From CAZDWZ01 sp964509425 (GTDB lineage: Bacteria > Bdellovibrionota_C > UBA2361 > SZUA-149 > CAZDWZ01), in assembly GCA_964509425.1 (NCBI GenBank), contig CAZDWZ010000005.1, positions 372,001 through 436,000 of the forward strand: 64,000 nt of DNA, given 5' to 3'. The notes beneath the pieces were generated by a model that was given only the letters and a program-made list of their open reading frames with translations, was not told the origin of the DNA and ran no database searches. The position numbers and the translations under genes were made by a program. Positions 1-8,021 of this stretch are shown here, in pieces (position 1 is the stretch's first letter; each line of letters begins with the position of its first letter).

Positions 1-80
1 TCTTTAGGAAGGGAACCGCCATTTTTCGTCCAATTGCTCGGACGTCCGACTGGGTGTCTCAACCCTGCCGGATATACTGA

Positions 81-1241
81 TCATTGCCAGTAGCATGCCT
101 GCCCGTTGCCGGGGCAGACCTTCTGCGGCGCGCGCTGGACGCCGCCGAAGGTGATGCGCTGGTGGCTGGACGTCGTCGTCGCCGGGAGGACGTACCCGCT
201 GTGCGGCCGGATCGTCTGGGTGGTCATCAGCGGCGTGTGCGTGGTCTGCACCGGCACGCCGCAGGCGACGCAGTCGGACATGATCACCGAGCCGCCGGAC
301 ATCACGACGTACGACGACGACGGAGCCGGGGTCGGGATGCTGGTGAACCGCTCCGGCGTCTTCTCCGGGGCCTTCGACCGGTCGAGACGCGTGCGCGGGT
401 ACCAGCCGTCCGGCTTCTCACCGTCCGACCGCCACTCGCGATCGACGTAGTCGATGTTGGCAACCAGCGCCGCCGGCAGGTAGAAGTTGTCCAAGATCAC
501 CCCTTCGTGCTTCGAGTAGCTGGCCGTGGTGGTCCGGTCGCCGTACTTCACGTTCAACTTCTCACCGTAGGCCCCGCAGGTGTAGCTCAACTCGGTCTGG
601 ACGGCCGTGCCGTCCTCGTTTCTGACGGTCGCCCCGGGGTACGGCTCGGGCTTGATCTCGTACTTGGTTTTCTTGGCGGGCGGCTCCATCTTCGGGACGG
701 CCTTCGCGACGGGCGGGACGTCCGTGGTCTGCAGGCTGATCGTGGTCGGGGTGAAGGTGCTGTCCAGTTTCAGGATCTCCTTCTCGAGGCTCGCCTTCTT
801 CTCCATCAACTTGTCCAGCGCGGCCTTCGCCTGCGCCGTCAGATCGACCTTGTCCTGCTCCTTCGGGGCCGCGTCGCTGGCCTTCTTGCGGTCGATGTAC
901 TTGGAGTTGACGACGCGAATCCGCGGGAGCAACTCCGCGTACTCGGTCTTCAACGCCTTGAGGGTTTCGAGGTCCAACTCGCCCTCGGCGATGATCACCG
1001 TGGCCTCGGCCTCGGTGTGCGCCGCCTTCGACTTGGCCGCGGCCTTCCGCGCCTCGTCGAGCTGCTTCTCGAGGTCGGCGACGGTCTTGACGTCGGCCTC
1101 CGCGGTCAGCTTCTTGGCCGCCGCGTCTTTCTTCGCATCCGTCAGTTTGGTCTGCGCCGGCGTTTGCGCGGCGGCGGTGTTGCTGAGGCCGAGGATGCCG
1201 GCGGCGAGCAGCAACAACGCGAGAACGAGACGGGTCAACAC
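81..1241 (-). CDS. Secreted coiled-coil protein with Cys-containing C-terminus, unknown function
   Basis: The 386-residue product begins with a clear signal peptide (hydrophobic run at residues 4-20, then an Ala-rich cleavage region near residue 25), so it is exported. Residues about 28-165 are rich in Ala, Lys and Glu with heptad-like spacing and should form long coiled coils. After a Pro/Lys linker, residues about 195-290 form a folded region with one Cys. The end is Ser/Thr-rich with a CVAC pair and two final Cys. The start is GTG at 1241, preceded by GGGAGG eight bases upstream. Codons end almost entirely in G or C. I recognise no family. The gene stands alone, and its upstream side contains the four-hairpin array at 1381-1630. 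Confidence 0.75.
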   Translation of the reverse strand: MLTRLVLALLLLAAGILGLSNTAAAQTPAQTKLTDAKKDAAAKKLTAEADVKTVADLEKQLDEARKAAAKSKAAHTEAEATVIIAEGELDLETLKALKTEYAELLPRIRVVNSKYIDRKKASDAAPKEQDKVDLTAQAKAALDKLMEKKASLEKEILKLDSTFTPTTISLQTTDVPPVAKAVPKMEPPAKKTKYEIKPEPYPGATVRNEDGTAVQTELSYTCGAYGEKLNVKYGDRTTTASYSKHEGVILDNFYLPAALVANIDYVDREWRSDGEKPDGWYPRTRLDRSKAPEKTPERFTSIPTPAPSSSYVVMSGGSVIMSDCVACGVPVQTTHTPLMTTQTIRPHSGYVLPATTTSSHQRITFGGVQRAPQKVCPGNGQACYWQ

Positions 1242-1380
1242 GATTGGTACCTCCCAGGGTTCGTGTTGTGTTGAGGAAGATAGTCTGTAGCTTGTTCGGA
1301 CTCACACGAGATTGGCATCTTCCCCTTTTGCCAGTCGTGTGTTTTGCGAAGACGATCCTGCCGTTCGAAAGACTCCCTAC

Positions 1381-1630
1381 CAACAACTTCGGGGTAAATA
1401 CCTCACGTCGTTGTTGTCGAGGTCGTTAGCCTCGATAAGGTATGTCCAGCACCGGGTAAATACCTCAGGTGCAAAAGCCTCGACATCGAGTGGCACGTTC
1501 GCGGTGGCTCATGGGGGGTAAATGCCTCACCCATATACCTGCCGCGCCTGTGTTCTCTGAAGCGAAAAACTTTCTTGGACTATTTGCCGGCGCTATCGGC
1601 GGATAAGGACTGGGTAAATGCCTCGGTCCT
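1381..1630. ncRNA. Array of four hairpins sharing one conserved 14-base loop
   Basis: Four elements each carry GGGTAAAT(A/G)CCTCA (last base G in the fourth): 1392-1405, 1454-1467, 1516-1529 and 1612-1625. Each is bracketed by complementary arms of different sequence: CAACAAC/GTTGTTG plus CG/CG (1381-1391 with 1406-1416), GCACC/GGTGC (1449-1453 with 1468-1472), ATGGG/CCCAT (1511-1515 with 1530-1534) and AGGAC/GTCCT (1606-1610 with 1626-1630). The motif core GGTA-AA-TACC is itself a small palindrome. The first three elements are exactly 62 bases apart. Constant loop with changing but always complementary arms points to selection on structure, in RNA or single-stranded DNA. In the sense of the gene ending at 81, the array lies 140-390 bases upstream of its start. 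The strand of transcription is not known. Confidence 0.6.
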
Positions 1631-2508
1631 AGCGCGAATCTTCGGAATTCTATCAACCAGTACGATGGTCTCGCGGTCTCCACATCGTGAAAGCAAAAAA
1701 GCGATCAACATAGAGAACGCAAGATCATCGCGTTACAACCTTTCTCTACGTGGACTACCCAAATAAAAATTTCATGGGGTGTGAGTGGTGAGCCGCCGAC
1801 GCAGACACAGGTCGCGTCCGGAGAGCGTTCTCCACTCAGTACCCCGTAACAGATTTTGTTCTTGAGTTGGTTTGTGGGAATCGCTGCTCTAACAACAAGC
1901 TCCCACCACAACTATCTTAAAAAGGAATGTCGCTGTCTCAATGACATAACATTACTCACAATTTATGCACGAATTCGTCCCATTTCTCAACACGCTCAAG
2001 GCGAAAACGTTAGACGAATGAAACGTAAAATGAAGAATTTTTTTAGATTTGACCTGCCTTATTCGAGCCGAGGAACCCTCTTCGACGCGACTGGTCGGCC
2101 TCGCTGAAGAAGGAATTTCCCGATCTGCCAGTCAATTGCTTACCCGCAAATTTATAAATCTCAAGAAAATTTCACGAAGGTTGTGAACTATTCGGAATAA
2201 TTGCCGGTAGTTAGGTGATTAATCAATTTCGTGACGGAGGGAAATGTTATGCAGTTAACGTCATAACATTAATAGGATATTAAGCTGGTCTGTATCCAAG
2301 GTTCATTCAGGTTTCCCGCTGCCGATCCTTGACACGGGATGATTAGCTCATGTGAAGCATGGAGTTTTACTTCTTCAGCCGACGCAGCCTCGCCCCTGCG
2401 AAGCGCTGGAGAAGAGAAAGCACAAAATGGTTTTTTTTAATTTTACTTAGGGTTCGCCCCAAGTTTCTTACCCCTCCAATTTTTCGATCTCCCTGAGACG
2501 TCGCTTGC
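1631..2508. other. Long AT-rich gene-free stretch with scattered hairpins
   Basis: I see no credible gene here. The stretch is much richer in A/T than the flanking genes. It contains a perfect 9-bp hairpin AATGTTATG/CATAACATT (2243-2251 with 2262-2270) and a second copy of CATAACATTA near 1944. One near-match to a DnaA box occurs near 1963, which is too little to call an origin. Confidence 0.5.
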
Positions 2509-2555
2509 CCAGGAAAGTGTTCGCCGGCGGAACACGCCGTCAAACACTTTCCTGG
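2509..2555 (+). promoter_or_regulatory. Two-tier leader hairpin before the 79-residue gene
   Basis: A perfect 13-bp outer stem, CCAGGAAAGTGTT (2509-2521) with its complement (2543-2555), encloses an inner CGGCG/CGCCG stem with loop GAACA. It ends 26 bases before the start codon at 2582, leaving the GGAG ribosome site at 2570-2573 free. A stability or translation-control element is likely. It has no T tract, so it is not a standard terminator. Confidence 0.6.
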
Positions 2556-2581
2556 TAACAAGCCTCAACGGAGATTCAGTC

Positions 2582-2821
2582 ATGGCTCGCGACCGCCGCA
2601 TGTCGGAAAACGAAGCGTTGGACCTCGTCGAACGGGACGGCCTGTCGGCTTTCCCCGTCATCGAAGAGAACTGCCCCGCCCGCTGGAAGAATCACGAATT
2701 CGTCATCGCCGTCCTCAGCATCCTGTGTGACGACCTCTGCCTCCCCTGGGGCATGGTCGTTCCGCAGTTGCGAGAGTACGTCGAGGACCAAGTCTGGAAC
2801 CGGATCTCGCGCAAAGGCTGA
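2582..2821 (+). CDS. Small protein of unknown function (79 aa)
   Basis: The ATG at 2582 follows an ACGGAG ribosome site. The protein is soluble-looking: a charged N-terminal helix (residues 1-20), a central hydrophobic stretch around residues 40-58 including two Cys, and a basic end. Nearly every third codon position is G or C, which supports translation despite the short length. No family is recognised. It forms a single-gene unit bounded by a leader hairpin (2509-2555) and a strong hairpin after the stop (2824-2895). Confidence 0.65.
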   Translation: MARDRRMSENEALDLVERDGLSAFPVIEENCPARWKNHEFVIAVLSILCDDLCLPWGMVVPQLREYVEDQVWNRISRKG

Positions 2822-2823
2822 AC

Positions 2824-2895
2824 AGCGCGCGTCCGGCCCAGTCGTGATGATCTCAGCGGCAGGAGGGAGATGCTTCGGGCCGCAGTACGCGCGCT
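2824..2895 (+). terminator. Large hairpin after the 79-residue gene, probable terminator
   Basis: Arms AGCGCGCGT (2824-2832) and CGGCCC (2834-2839) pair with GGGCCG (2877-2882) and ACGCGCGCT (2887-2895), and are followed by a pyrimidine-rich run. The structure starts three bases past the stop codon. Confidence 0.6.
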
Positions 2896-2985
2896 TTCTC
2901 TCTCCTCGTATTTAATTATTTTCAGTTATTTCGCCCCGGAAATTCAGCCTCTGGTAGGCTACGGGAGCATACAAAAGATTCGTGA

Positions 2986-3013
2986 AGAAGGGGCGTCCGG
3001 CGCCGTCCCTTCT
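2986..3013 (-). terminator. Hairpin behind the zinc-ribbon gene, probable terminator
   Basis: AGAAGGG (2986-2992) pairs with CCCTTCT (3007-3013), with extra G/C pairing inside. It lies about 50 bases past the stop of the gene at 3061-3324, on that gene's strand. Confidence 0.4.
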
Positions 3014-3060
3014 CCATCATCCTTCCGACTCAGATTTCCGAACCACATTGCCTTCGACGT

Positions 3061-3324
3061 TCACGTTCTGTTTCTCCGAGCAGCATGCTGCGCTCGAATC
3101 CGCCGGCCCTGCGCGCGTATCGCGAGCTGGCAGCGGGGGCACTGATTGAACCAAGAGTCCGGGGGAACCGTGTCCGAGAAATACAGGTTCACCAGATACT
3201 CTCTGCCGCATCCGGTGCACTCGCGCTCGATGCAGGGTGGGCCGTCGGGGTCGTGTTCGCTGCAAACGGCGAATCCGGTATCGTCGTCGCGATCCTCGTC
3301 GTGGCTGTCGAGTAATGACGCCAT
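3061..3324 (-). CDS. Small acidic zinc-ribbon-like protein
   Basis: Starting at the ATG at 3324, which has GGGAG about nine bases upstream, the product is 87 residues. It has a very acidic N-terminus (Asp-rich residues 7-15), two early Cys, then a CTGC pair and a CPRC pair about 25 residues apart, the usual layout of a zinc ribbon. The C-terminus is basic. A longer reading from GTG at 3384 is open but lacks a ribosome site. Role unknown; zinc binding is inferred only from Cys spacing. Confidence 0.6.
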   Translation of the reverse strand: MASLLDSHDEDRDDDTGFAVCSEHDPDGPPCIERECTGCGREYLVNLYFSDTVPPDSWFNQCPRCQLAIRAQGRRIRAQHAARRNRT

Positions 3325-3394
3325 AGCGCGTTCTCCCGTCGTTTGAGTGGGTATGTTACGTAGCAAATCCTTTGTGTGCGACACTGGGCGCTCC

Positions 3395-3419
3395 TTCTTC
3401 GAAGTCTGGCATCGAAGAA
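3395..3419 (-). promoter_or_regulatory. Leader hairpin of the zinc-ribbon gene
   Basis: TTCTTCGA (3395-3402) pairs perfectly with TCGAAGAA (3412-3419) around a nine-base loop, about 70 bases before the ATG at 3324. No T tract follows. Confidence 0.45.
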
Positions 3420-3835
3420 AGCCGCACTGAGCTTCTACCCATCATATTTTAACTGCCGTTGAACTGCCGGGCGGATTCTACTTGGTTCCGGGAAGGCGGG
3501 GGCAATAATTCGTGCGGGATTCTACTGGTTATCTTTGCGGGAATCAAATCGAACGGCGATCCACCCGCCGTCTGCCGTGGTGAAAGTCTATCAACAATAT
3601 TTCCCAGCCTAACAGTCCGGAGTGACTGAGGATTCTTCGCTATCGCGCTGCTCATCGAGTTCTCGCGACGGAAGCACCCTACAATCAACCCTTTGCCGTT
3701 CCCGCTCTCCCTCACTTCAGCTTGGGAAATTCCTCTTCCGTCAAGAAGCAGCGGGCCTCAGTCAGCCGCTCCTTGGCGAGCAAACCGGTTTTGTTTCACC
3801 CGGGCACTCTCACACTTACCCTCGAAAGGGATCCC
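3420..3835. other. Gene-free gap between divergent small genes
   Basis: This stretch separates the zinc-ribbon gene (minus) from the HAD-like gene (plus). Short open frames here have no ribosome sites and look accidental. A weak CAGTC/GACTG hairpin lies near 3610. Promoters for both genes should be here but I cannot place them. Confidence 0.4.
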
Positions 3836-4720
3836 ATGAACTGGATTTATACCCAGTCGCAAATGTGGCTCGTGCAACGATCGTGCGTTTCAAAGCGGCC
3901 CTACAAGTTCAAGGTGAACGGCAAGCAGACGAACTTCGTTGACCTCACGTGGACGGTGACGGACCCGGTCGAACTGTTGCAGTGGGTGATCCACGGCAAC
4001 CTGCGCGAGCTGGGTCTGCCGGTTCGCCTCACGGACCCGCGGTTCGCGTACAGCATCCTTCCGGCCGAGATTCCCGAAGATCACGGCGGTGAGATGTTCC
4101 GGCGTCTGACCTCGGAAGCGGTCGAGCAGGCGAAGCTGGAACGTCGTCCGGTGCCATCGGGCTTCAGCGCCGAGGCGCTCTACGCGCGCTTCGGGGAGAC
4201 GCTGGACGTGCTCCTCGGTGCGACCGCGCAACCGGGAGCGCTCGAAGATCTCCGTCTGAAGATGAAGCTCGTGCCGGGCGCTGTGGATCTCGTGCGACGA
4301 CTCGCCGCGATCGACGCTGCGACGAACGGCCAAGTGAAGACGGTGATCTTCACGGCTTGGGGAAGTCGGGTCGCGCGGCTTCTCGTTCGACTGCTCGGGC
4401 TAGGCGACTGCGGGTTGAGTCTCTTCTCGTCGGAGTTGTTTCCCCGAGACGCGAAGGGGCGGGTTCGCGACAAAGACGAATTCCAGACTTTCCTGCAAGG
4501 CGCGCTCACCTTCGACACCGACATCGCGGACGTTTGGCTTTTCGATGATAGTCCGGCGGTGGCGCTCGCGGCGGCGAAGGCTGGGGTTCGGCGGATCATC
4601 TGCCCGCGGAACCCCTACAAACCTCTCCGGGATTACTACCCGGCTTGGAGCCATTGCCGAACCGTCGGCTCGGAGTTGATCCTCTTGCCCGACCTCACCG
4701 GAATCTCGGTCGAGGCATGA
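3836..4720 (+). CDS. HAD-superfamily-like protein with altered motif I
   Basis: The ATG at 3836 has GAAAGGGA just upstream and gives 294 residues. HAD features in order: a motif I-like DLTWT at residues 36-40; a helical cap-like middle; LVPGAVDLVRRL, typical of the segment before motif II; FTAWGS as motif II; and LFDDSPAVALAAAKAGV as motif IV. In ordinary HAD phosphatases the second motif I position is Asp, but here it is Thr, as in P-type ATPases (DKTGT). This could mean slow turnover or a non-phosphatase role. Substrate unknown. It is a single-gene unit ended by the hairpin at 4722-4790. Confidence 0.6.
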   Translation: MNWIYTQSQMWLVQRSCVSKRPYKFKVNGKQTNFVDLTWTVTDPVELLQWVIHGNLRELGLPVRLTDPRFAYSILPAEIPEDHGGEMFRRLTSEAVEQAKLERRPVPSGFSAEALYARFGETLDVLLGATAQPGALEDLRLKMKLVPGAVDLVRRLAAIDAATNGQVKTVIFTAWGSRVARLLVRLLGLGDCGLSLFSSELFPRDAKGRVRDKDEFQTFLQGALTFDTDIADVWLFDDSPAVALAAAKAGVRRIICPRNPYKPLRDYYPAWSHCRTVGSELILLPDLTGISVEA

Positions 4721-4721
4721 G

Positions 4722-4790
4722 TTTTTTCCCCGGCGGGCTTGAAGGTTACCTTTCAAAAAAAGGTTGTCTTCAAGCTCGCCGGGGAGAAAA
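4722..4790 (+). terminator. Very long two-tier hairpin after the HAD-like gene
   Basis: CCCCGGCGGGCTTGAAG (4728-4744) pairs with its complement (4768-4784) over 17 bp with one G-U. An inner ACCTTT/AAAGGT stem sits on top, and a T run before plus A run after extend the base. It starts two bases past the stop. With T-rich DNA on either side it could terminate in both directions. Confidence 0.65.
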
Positions 4791-4904
4791 TTTTGTTGTC
4801 GAATTGTTGTCATTGTTTGTGCTGCCTGAGCGCATAACGTTTGGATACCGTCTCTCTGGCTGTCGCTCGAAACTCTCTCGCTACAAAAATCGAAGGGATG
4901 TCGA

Positions 4905-5672
4905 ATGATCAAAGAATTGCTGCACACATGCGGCCTTAATAAAACCGAAGCAGATGTCTTCCTGTTTCTTGCAAAACACGGCTCACGAAATGCCGGAGTC
5001 ATTTCAAAAGCCACCCGCTTAAATCGCTCGACGGTGTACTCGGCCCTGATGAGCCTCGTTCGCCAAGGCTTCGTCAATAAATCAAAGCGGGGAAATATTA
5101 CGTCCTTCGCACCGGTCACCCCGCAGCTCCTCGGGAAGGTCGTCGAGAATTCCGCCCGTCACCGGTATTCCGAGGTGATGCTTGCTTCGGCCCGGTTACC
5201 CGCCGAGATTCAAACGCTCTCAAAGGCTGCGTTGCAGGACTCCGAGGGCTTTGAGGTGACCGTGTTTGAATCCGTGCAGGCGGTCTATACGCATCTCGAG
5301 GAGACCCTCGGAAAGGGGGATTTCTCGGCGATGTTCAATCCCCAAACGGCATGCGCCGGAGAGGGGAAGCGGATCCACGCGCATTTTCTGAAAACCACGG
5401 CATCATCGAGACCGGTGATTCGCGAGATCATCGTGAAGGGTCCACAGGCAGACTGGTATCGTAAGTCGATAAAAAATCCGAATCACAAAGTGAAACAGGT
5501 CGCCGATTCTGTTCCGCTCGGTGCCGACATCATCTGCCATAAGGGAAGCGTGGTGATTACGAACTACGACGCGTCAGAAGAGTTTGCCGTGCGAATTAAA
5601 AGCGGGGCTCTGTATCGCTCGATGCTCGCAATTTTTGATCTCCTCTGGGCCTCGTTACCCGAGAACAAATAA
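4905..5672 (+). CDS. TrmB-type winged-helix transcription regulator
   Basis: The 255-residue protein opens with a winged helix-turn-helix of the TrmB type. Residues 1-70 contain the LNKTEADVFLFLAKHGSRN segment, a recognition helix around RLNRSTVYSALMSL and a basic wing. Residues about 110-250 form the partner domain, which in TrmB relatives binds sugars or other small ligands. AAGGGA lies six bases before the ATG. No sugar transporter is adjacent, so its targets cannot be named. It stands alone between the 4722-4790 hairpin and the GxxExxY cassette. Confidence 0.7.
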   Translation: MIKELLHTCGLNKTEADVFLFLAKHGSRNAGVISKATRLNRSTVYSALMSLVRQGFVNKSKRGNITSFAPVTPQLLGKVVENSARHRYSEVMLASARLPAEIQTLSKAALQDSEGFEVTVFESVQAVYTHLEETLGKGDFSAMFNPQTACAGEGKRIHAHFLKTTASSRPVIREIIVKGPQADWYRKSIKNPNHKVKQVADSVPLGADIICHKGSVVITNYDASEEFAVRIKSGALYRSMLAIFDLLWASLPENK

Positions 5673-5778
5673 CGTCTGCGTGTGCCGCGGCACCGCCGTC
5701 GGCACCACGCGTTTGTTATCCCGAAGAAAAGCAAACATTCCCGGAAACTGTCAGTCCGATTCGGACGATTGATTAGGA

Positions 5779-5820
5779 AAAAAACACGGAGTTCTGGTGT
5801 TCTCGAGTCGCCGGGGTGGG
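5779..5820 (+). repeat. Left inverted repeat of the GxxExxY cassette
   Basis: Forty-two bases that match the reverse complement of 6197-6238 at 38 positions without gaps. The outer 25 bases, beginning AAAAAACACGGAGTTCTGG, are identical. Confidence 0.85.
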
Positions 5821-6196
5821 GAGAATAAAACATGAACAAATCACAGGCGCCATTATTGAGGCGGCCTGTAAGGTCCATTCGTATTTAGGTCCGGGACTGC
5901 TGGAACATCCCTATCTGGTGTGCCTGAAGCATGAAATTGCCAAGGCAGGGCTTACTGTCGTTTCGGAGATGCCGCTGCCTATTGTCTATGATGGTATAGT
6001 GTTTGACTGCGCCTACCGGGTCGATCTGCTCGTGGAAGATCAAGTTATCGTCGAATTAAAAGCTGTCACCGAGGTGAGAGCCTTGCACAAAGCCCAGCTG
6101 TTGTCTTATCTCCGGCTCGCCGATAAGCCAGTAGGCTTGCTGCTGAACTTCCACGTTCCCTCGCTCAAGCTCGGCTTACATCGAATCATCGCCTAG
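5816..6196 (+). CDS. GxxExxY-family protein (PD-(D/E)XK-like), in an inverted-repeat cassette
   Basis: The 126-residue product has the family signature GLLEHPY at residues 27-33 (G27, E30, Y33). Later, RVDLLVEDQVIVELKAV fits the Asp...Glu-x-Lys core of PD-(D/E)XK nucleases; activity has not been established for most members. The start appears to be GTG at 5816, inside the last bases of the left repeat, and the TAG stop ends one base before the right repeat. The cassette is therefore nothing but this gene plus repeats. Codon use is less G/C-biased than the preceding genes, consistent with arrival from elsewhere. Confidence 0.8.
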   Translation: MGRIKHEQITGAIIEAACKVHSYLGPGLLEHPYLVCLKHEIAKAGLTVVSEMPLPIVYDGIVFDCAYRVDLLVEDQVIVELKAVTEVRALHKAQLLSYLRLADKPVGLLLNFHVPSLKLGLHRIIA

Positions 6197-6238
6197 CCCA
6201 CTCCGACAACTCCAGAACACCAGAACTCCGTGTTTTTT
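6197..6238 (-). repeat. Right inverted repeat of the GxxExxY cassette
   Basis: Reverse complement partner of 5779-5820. It begins directly after the stop codon and ends in six T. No transposase is encoded between the repeats and I cannot see a clear target duplication outside them. Confidence 0.85.
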
Positions 6239-6272
6239 CGTGAAATCAAGAAGAAGGATAATGGCTAGTTCT

Positions 6273-8021
6273 TCAATCGATCGAGGCTGCAGACGGACAG
6301 ACAGCGCCGAGTTCTCGCGGGGCTCCGAGTTCTCGACTCCGATACCGGAAAAGACGGACGTGAGGACGTTCCTTCAACGCCTCGATCTTCTTAATGACCC
6401 GAAACAGATTTTGTTTGCGAAATGATTCGAGCGCTTCAGGATCGTTCCTCCAGAAGACGCAAGCATTCGAGCGTTTTGGAAATCGCCCGTGGCGGTAGAG
6501 CGGAAGCTCGCCGTAAGCCCCCAGGGACGCGTTCATAAAATTCGACTGCGGCCAATCAGGGACAAGAAATCCACCAAAGTTATTCTCTCCTTCAGTAAGC
6601 ACCTGCCTGATGATCGTCTCGGCCTCGATGTCACGGAAGGGAGACAGCAGCACGGTATCGGTGCTCTGACGGATTCGAGCGAAAAACGAAGCCCAATACG
6701 GGTGATATGTTTTGTTGAGCAGGTAGAGCGAGAACAGCGAAAGTGCGACGCAAACCACACGAAGATCAAAGATCCCCTTTTGGTGTTCCCAAATCCGAAG
6801 CAACAGGGCCGTCGTTGCACCGGTCAGGAGAAGCGCAATCGAGGCGGTGGAAAGAAGCAGATATTTTTGTATGTAATACGAGCTCGAATCTCCCACGAAA
6901 ATCGAGAACAGAGCCGCGGCGAGAACGCTTACCGCATTCAGCGCGGCGGGATAGAGCAAGAGACGGGCGCGAAAAATGGCATTCTCGGATGCGTTGGGCG
7001 CACCTGCTTCCCGACCGAAAAATCGATACACGACGTAAAGCGCAACACTTCCGGTGAAGCAGGCGGCAAGCTGCAGCGCAAAGTTGACGCGGGTGATTTC
7101 ACCCGTAAGCGGCATGATGGGCGCGAGACGCGAATAGACGAAGTAGGCGACAACTGAGAAAAAGCCCGCATACGCAAACCGCCAAGCTCGAGAGGCTGAA
7201 GGATAGGGCACCGCGGAGAGAAAAATCGCAGCGGCCGCAGCTGAGTCTCCGAGATTGAGACCGTAGCTGAATCTCTGAAGTCCGAGAAAAACCGCGAGGC
7301 AGAACGCAGCGTGGTGAATGGTGGGCATGATCGGCAGACAGAGAAAGCAGAGGAGCATCGGGACGAGGCCGAACAACTGCGGAAAAAATCCGGCACCTTG
7401 AAGATAGTGGAGGAGCGGAAGGAGAATCCGTTCGGCAGGGAAGAATGACACCAAGGCCAGCACAGCGCTCGAGAACAGAAGTCTCTTTGATGATCGCTTC
7501 GAAGTATCCGTCATCCAGAGGAAGAAAATGATTTGAGCAAAAGCGACGAAGAGGATTTCCAGAAAATAGGTCAGCCGAAAAGACGAAAAGATGTCGAGAT
7601 TGAACAGTCGTCCAAACCAGTAGGACAGCGAAAAGAAGGTGACGAAGCCGCTGTTCTGAAGGGGATTACTCAAGAGAAACTCATTGAATGAATACACGTG
7701 GTTTCCGGCATCTCCGCCCCCGACGCTGACCAGTCCCTGAAAAGGGCCATGATAGAGGAGGAAGCAAGCGCCGCCTCCGAAAACCAGCGAATAGAGAAGC
7801 ACCACCGAGCTCGGCTCAGCGGTCGTGAAATTCCGCACACGGCGGCGCAGCCAATATCCGGCGAGGAGAACCGGAATCAGACCTGCGATAAACGCTATCC
7901 CGATAGTCACGGAGAGGAGAGCACGAATTGCTCCGGAAAGTATTGCGTTTGAAATGAGAATTGCCGTGAAAAAAAGGCTGGAGGAGGCTGCCGAAAAAAG
8001 ACGCATTTTTGACGTGTTCAT
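6273..8021 (-). CDS. Polytopic membrane protein of the glycan locus, GT-C- or polymerase-like
   Basis: The 582-residue product has about 12-13 hydrophobic segments through residue 430 and a soluble tail of about 130 residues. A GGGDAGNHVYSFNE segment in the first large outside loop resembles the acidic loop-1 site of GT-C glycosyltransferases, which use polyprenyl-phosphate sugars. It overlaps the upstream dolichyl-phosphate-type GT gene by four bases, and such pairs commonly make and use a lipid-linked sugar. A Wzy-like polymerase is the alternative. The last residues come from a short duplicated sequence (CCGAGTTCTCG twice near 6308-6335), suggesting a drifted C-terminus. Confidence 0.55.
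   Translation of the reverse strand: MNTSKMRLFSAASSSLFFTAILISNAILSGAIRALLSVTIGIAFIAGLIPVLLAGYWLRRRVRNFTTAEPSSVVLLYSLVFGGGACFLLYHGPFQGLVSVGGGDAGNHVYSFNEFLLSNPLQNSGFVTFFSLSYWFGRLFNLDIFSSFRLTYFLEILFVAFAQIIFFLWMTDTSKRSSKRLLFSSAVLALVSFFPAERILLPLLHYLQGAGFFPQLFGLVPMLLCFLCLPIMPTIHHAAFCLAVFLGLQRFSYGLNLGDSAAAAAIFLSAVPYPSASRAWRFAYAGFFSVVAYFVYSRLAPIMPLTGEITRVNFALQLAACFTGSVALYVVYRFFGREAGAPNASENAIFRARLLLYPAALNAVSVLAAALFSIFVGDSSSYYIQKYLLLSTASIALLLTGATTALLLRIWEHQKGIFDLRVVCVALSLFSLYLLNKTYHPYWASFFARIRQSTDTVLLSPFRDIEAETIIRQVLTEGENNFGGFLVPDWPQSNFMNASLGAYGELPLYRHGRFPKRSNACVFWRNDPEALESFRKQNLFRVIKKIEALKERPHVRLFRYRSRELGAPRELGAVCPSAASID

Noticed and set aside
84..1274. Long plus-strand open frame
   Set aside because: It is the antisense shadow of the G/C-rich secreted coiled-coil gene, with an Arg/Leu/Gly-rich unnatural translation.
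1392..1625. CRISPR-like periodic repeat (14 bases every 62 bases)
   Set aside because: The repeat is too short, flanking arms are self-complementary and copy-specific, the fourth spacing is 96, and no cas gene is present.
1381..1630. Integron attC sites
   Set aside because: The elements are hairpins but lack the RYYYAAC/GTTRRRY cores, and no integrase is present.
1640..2500. Replication origin in the AT-rich gap
   Set aside because: Only one near DnaA box, no box cluster, and no dnaA, dnaN or gyrB genes nearby.
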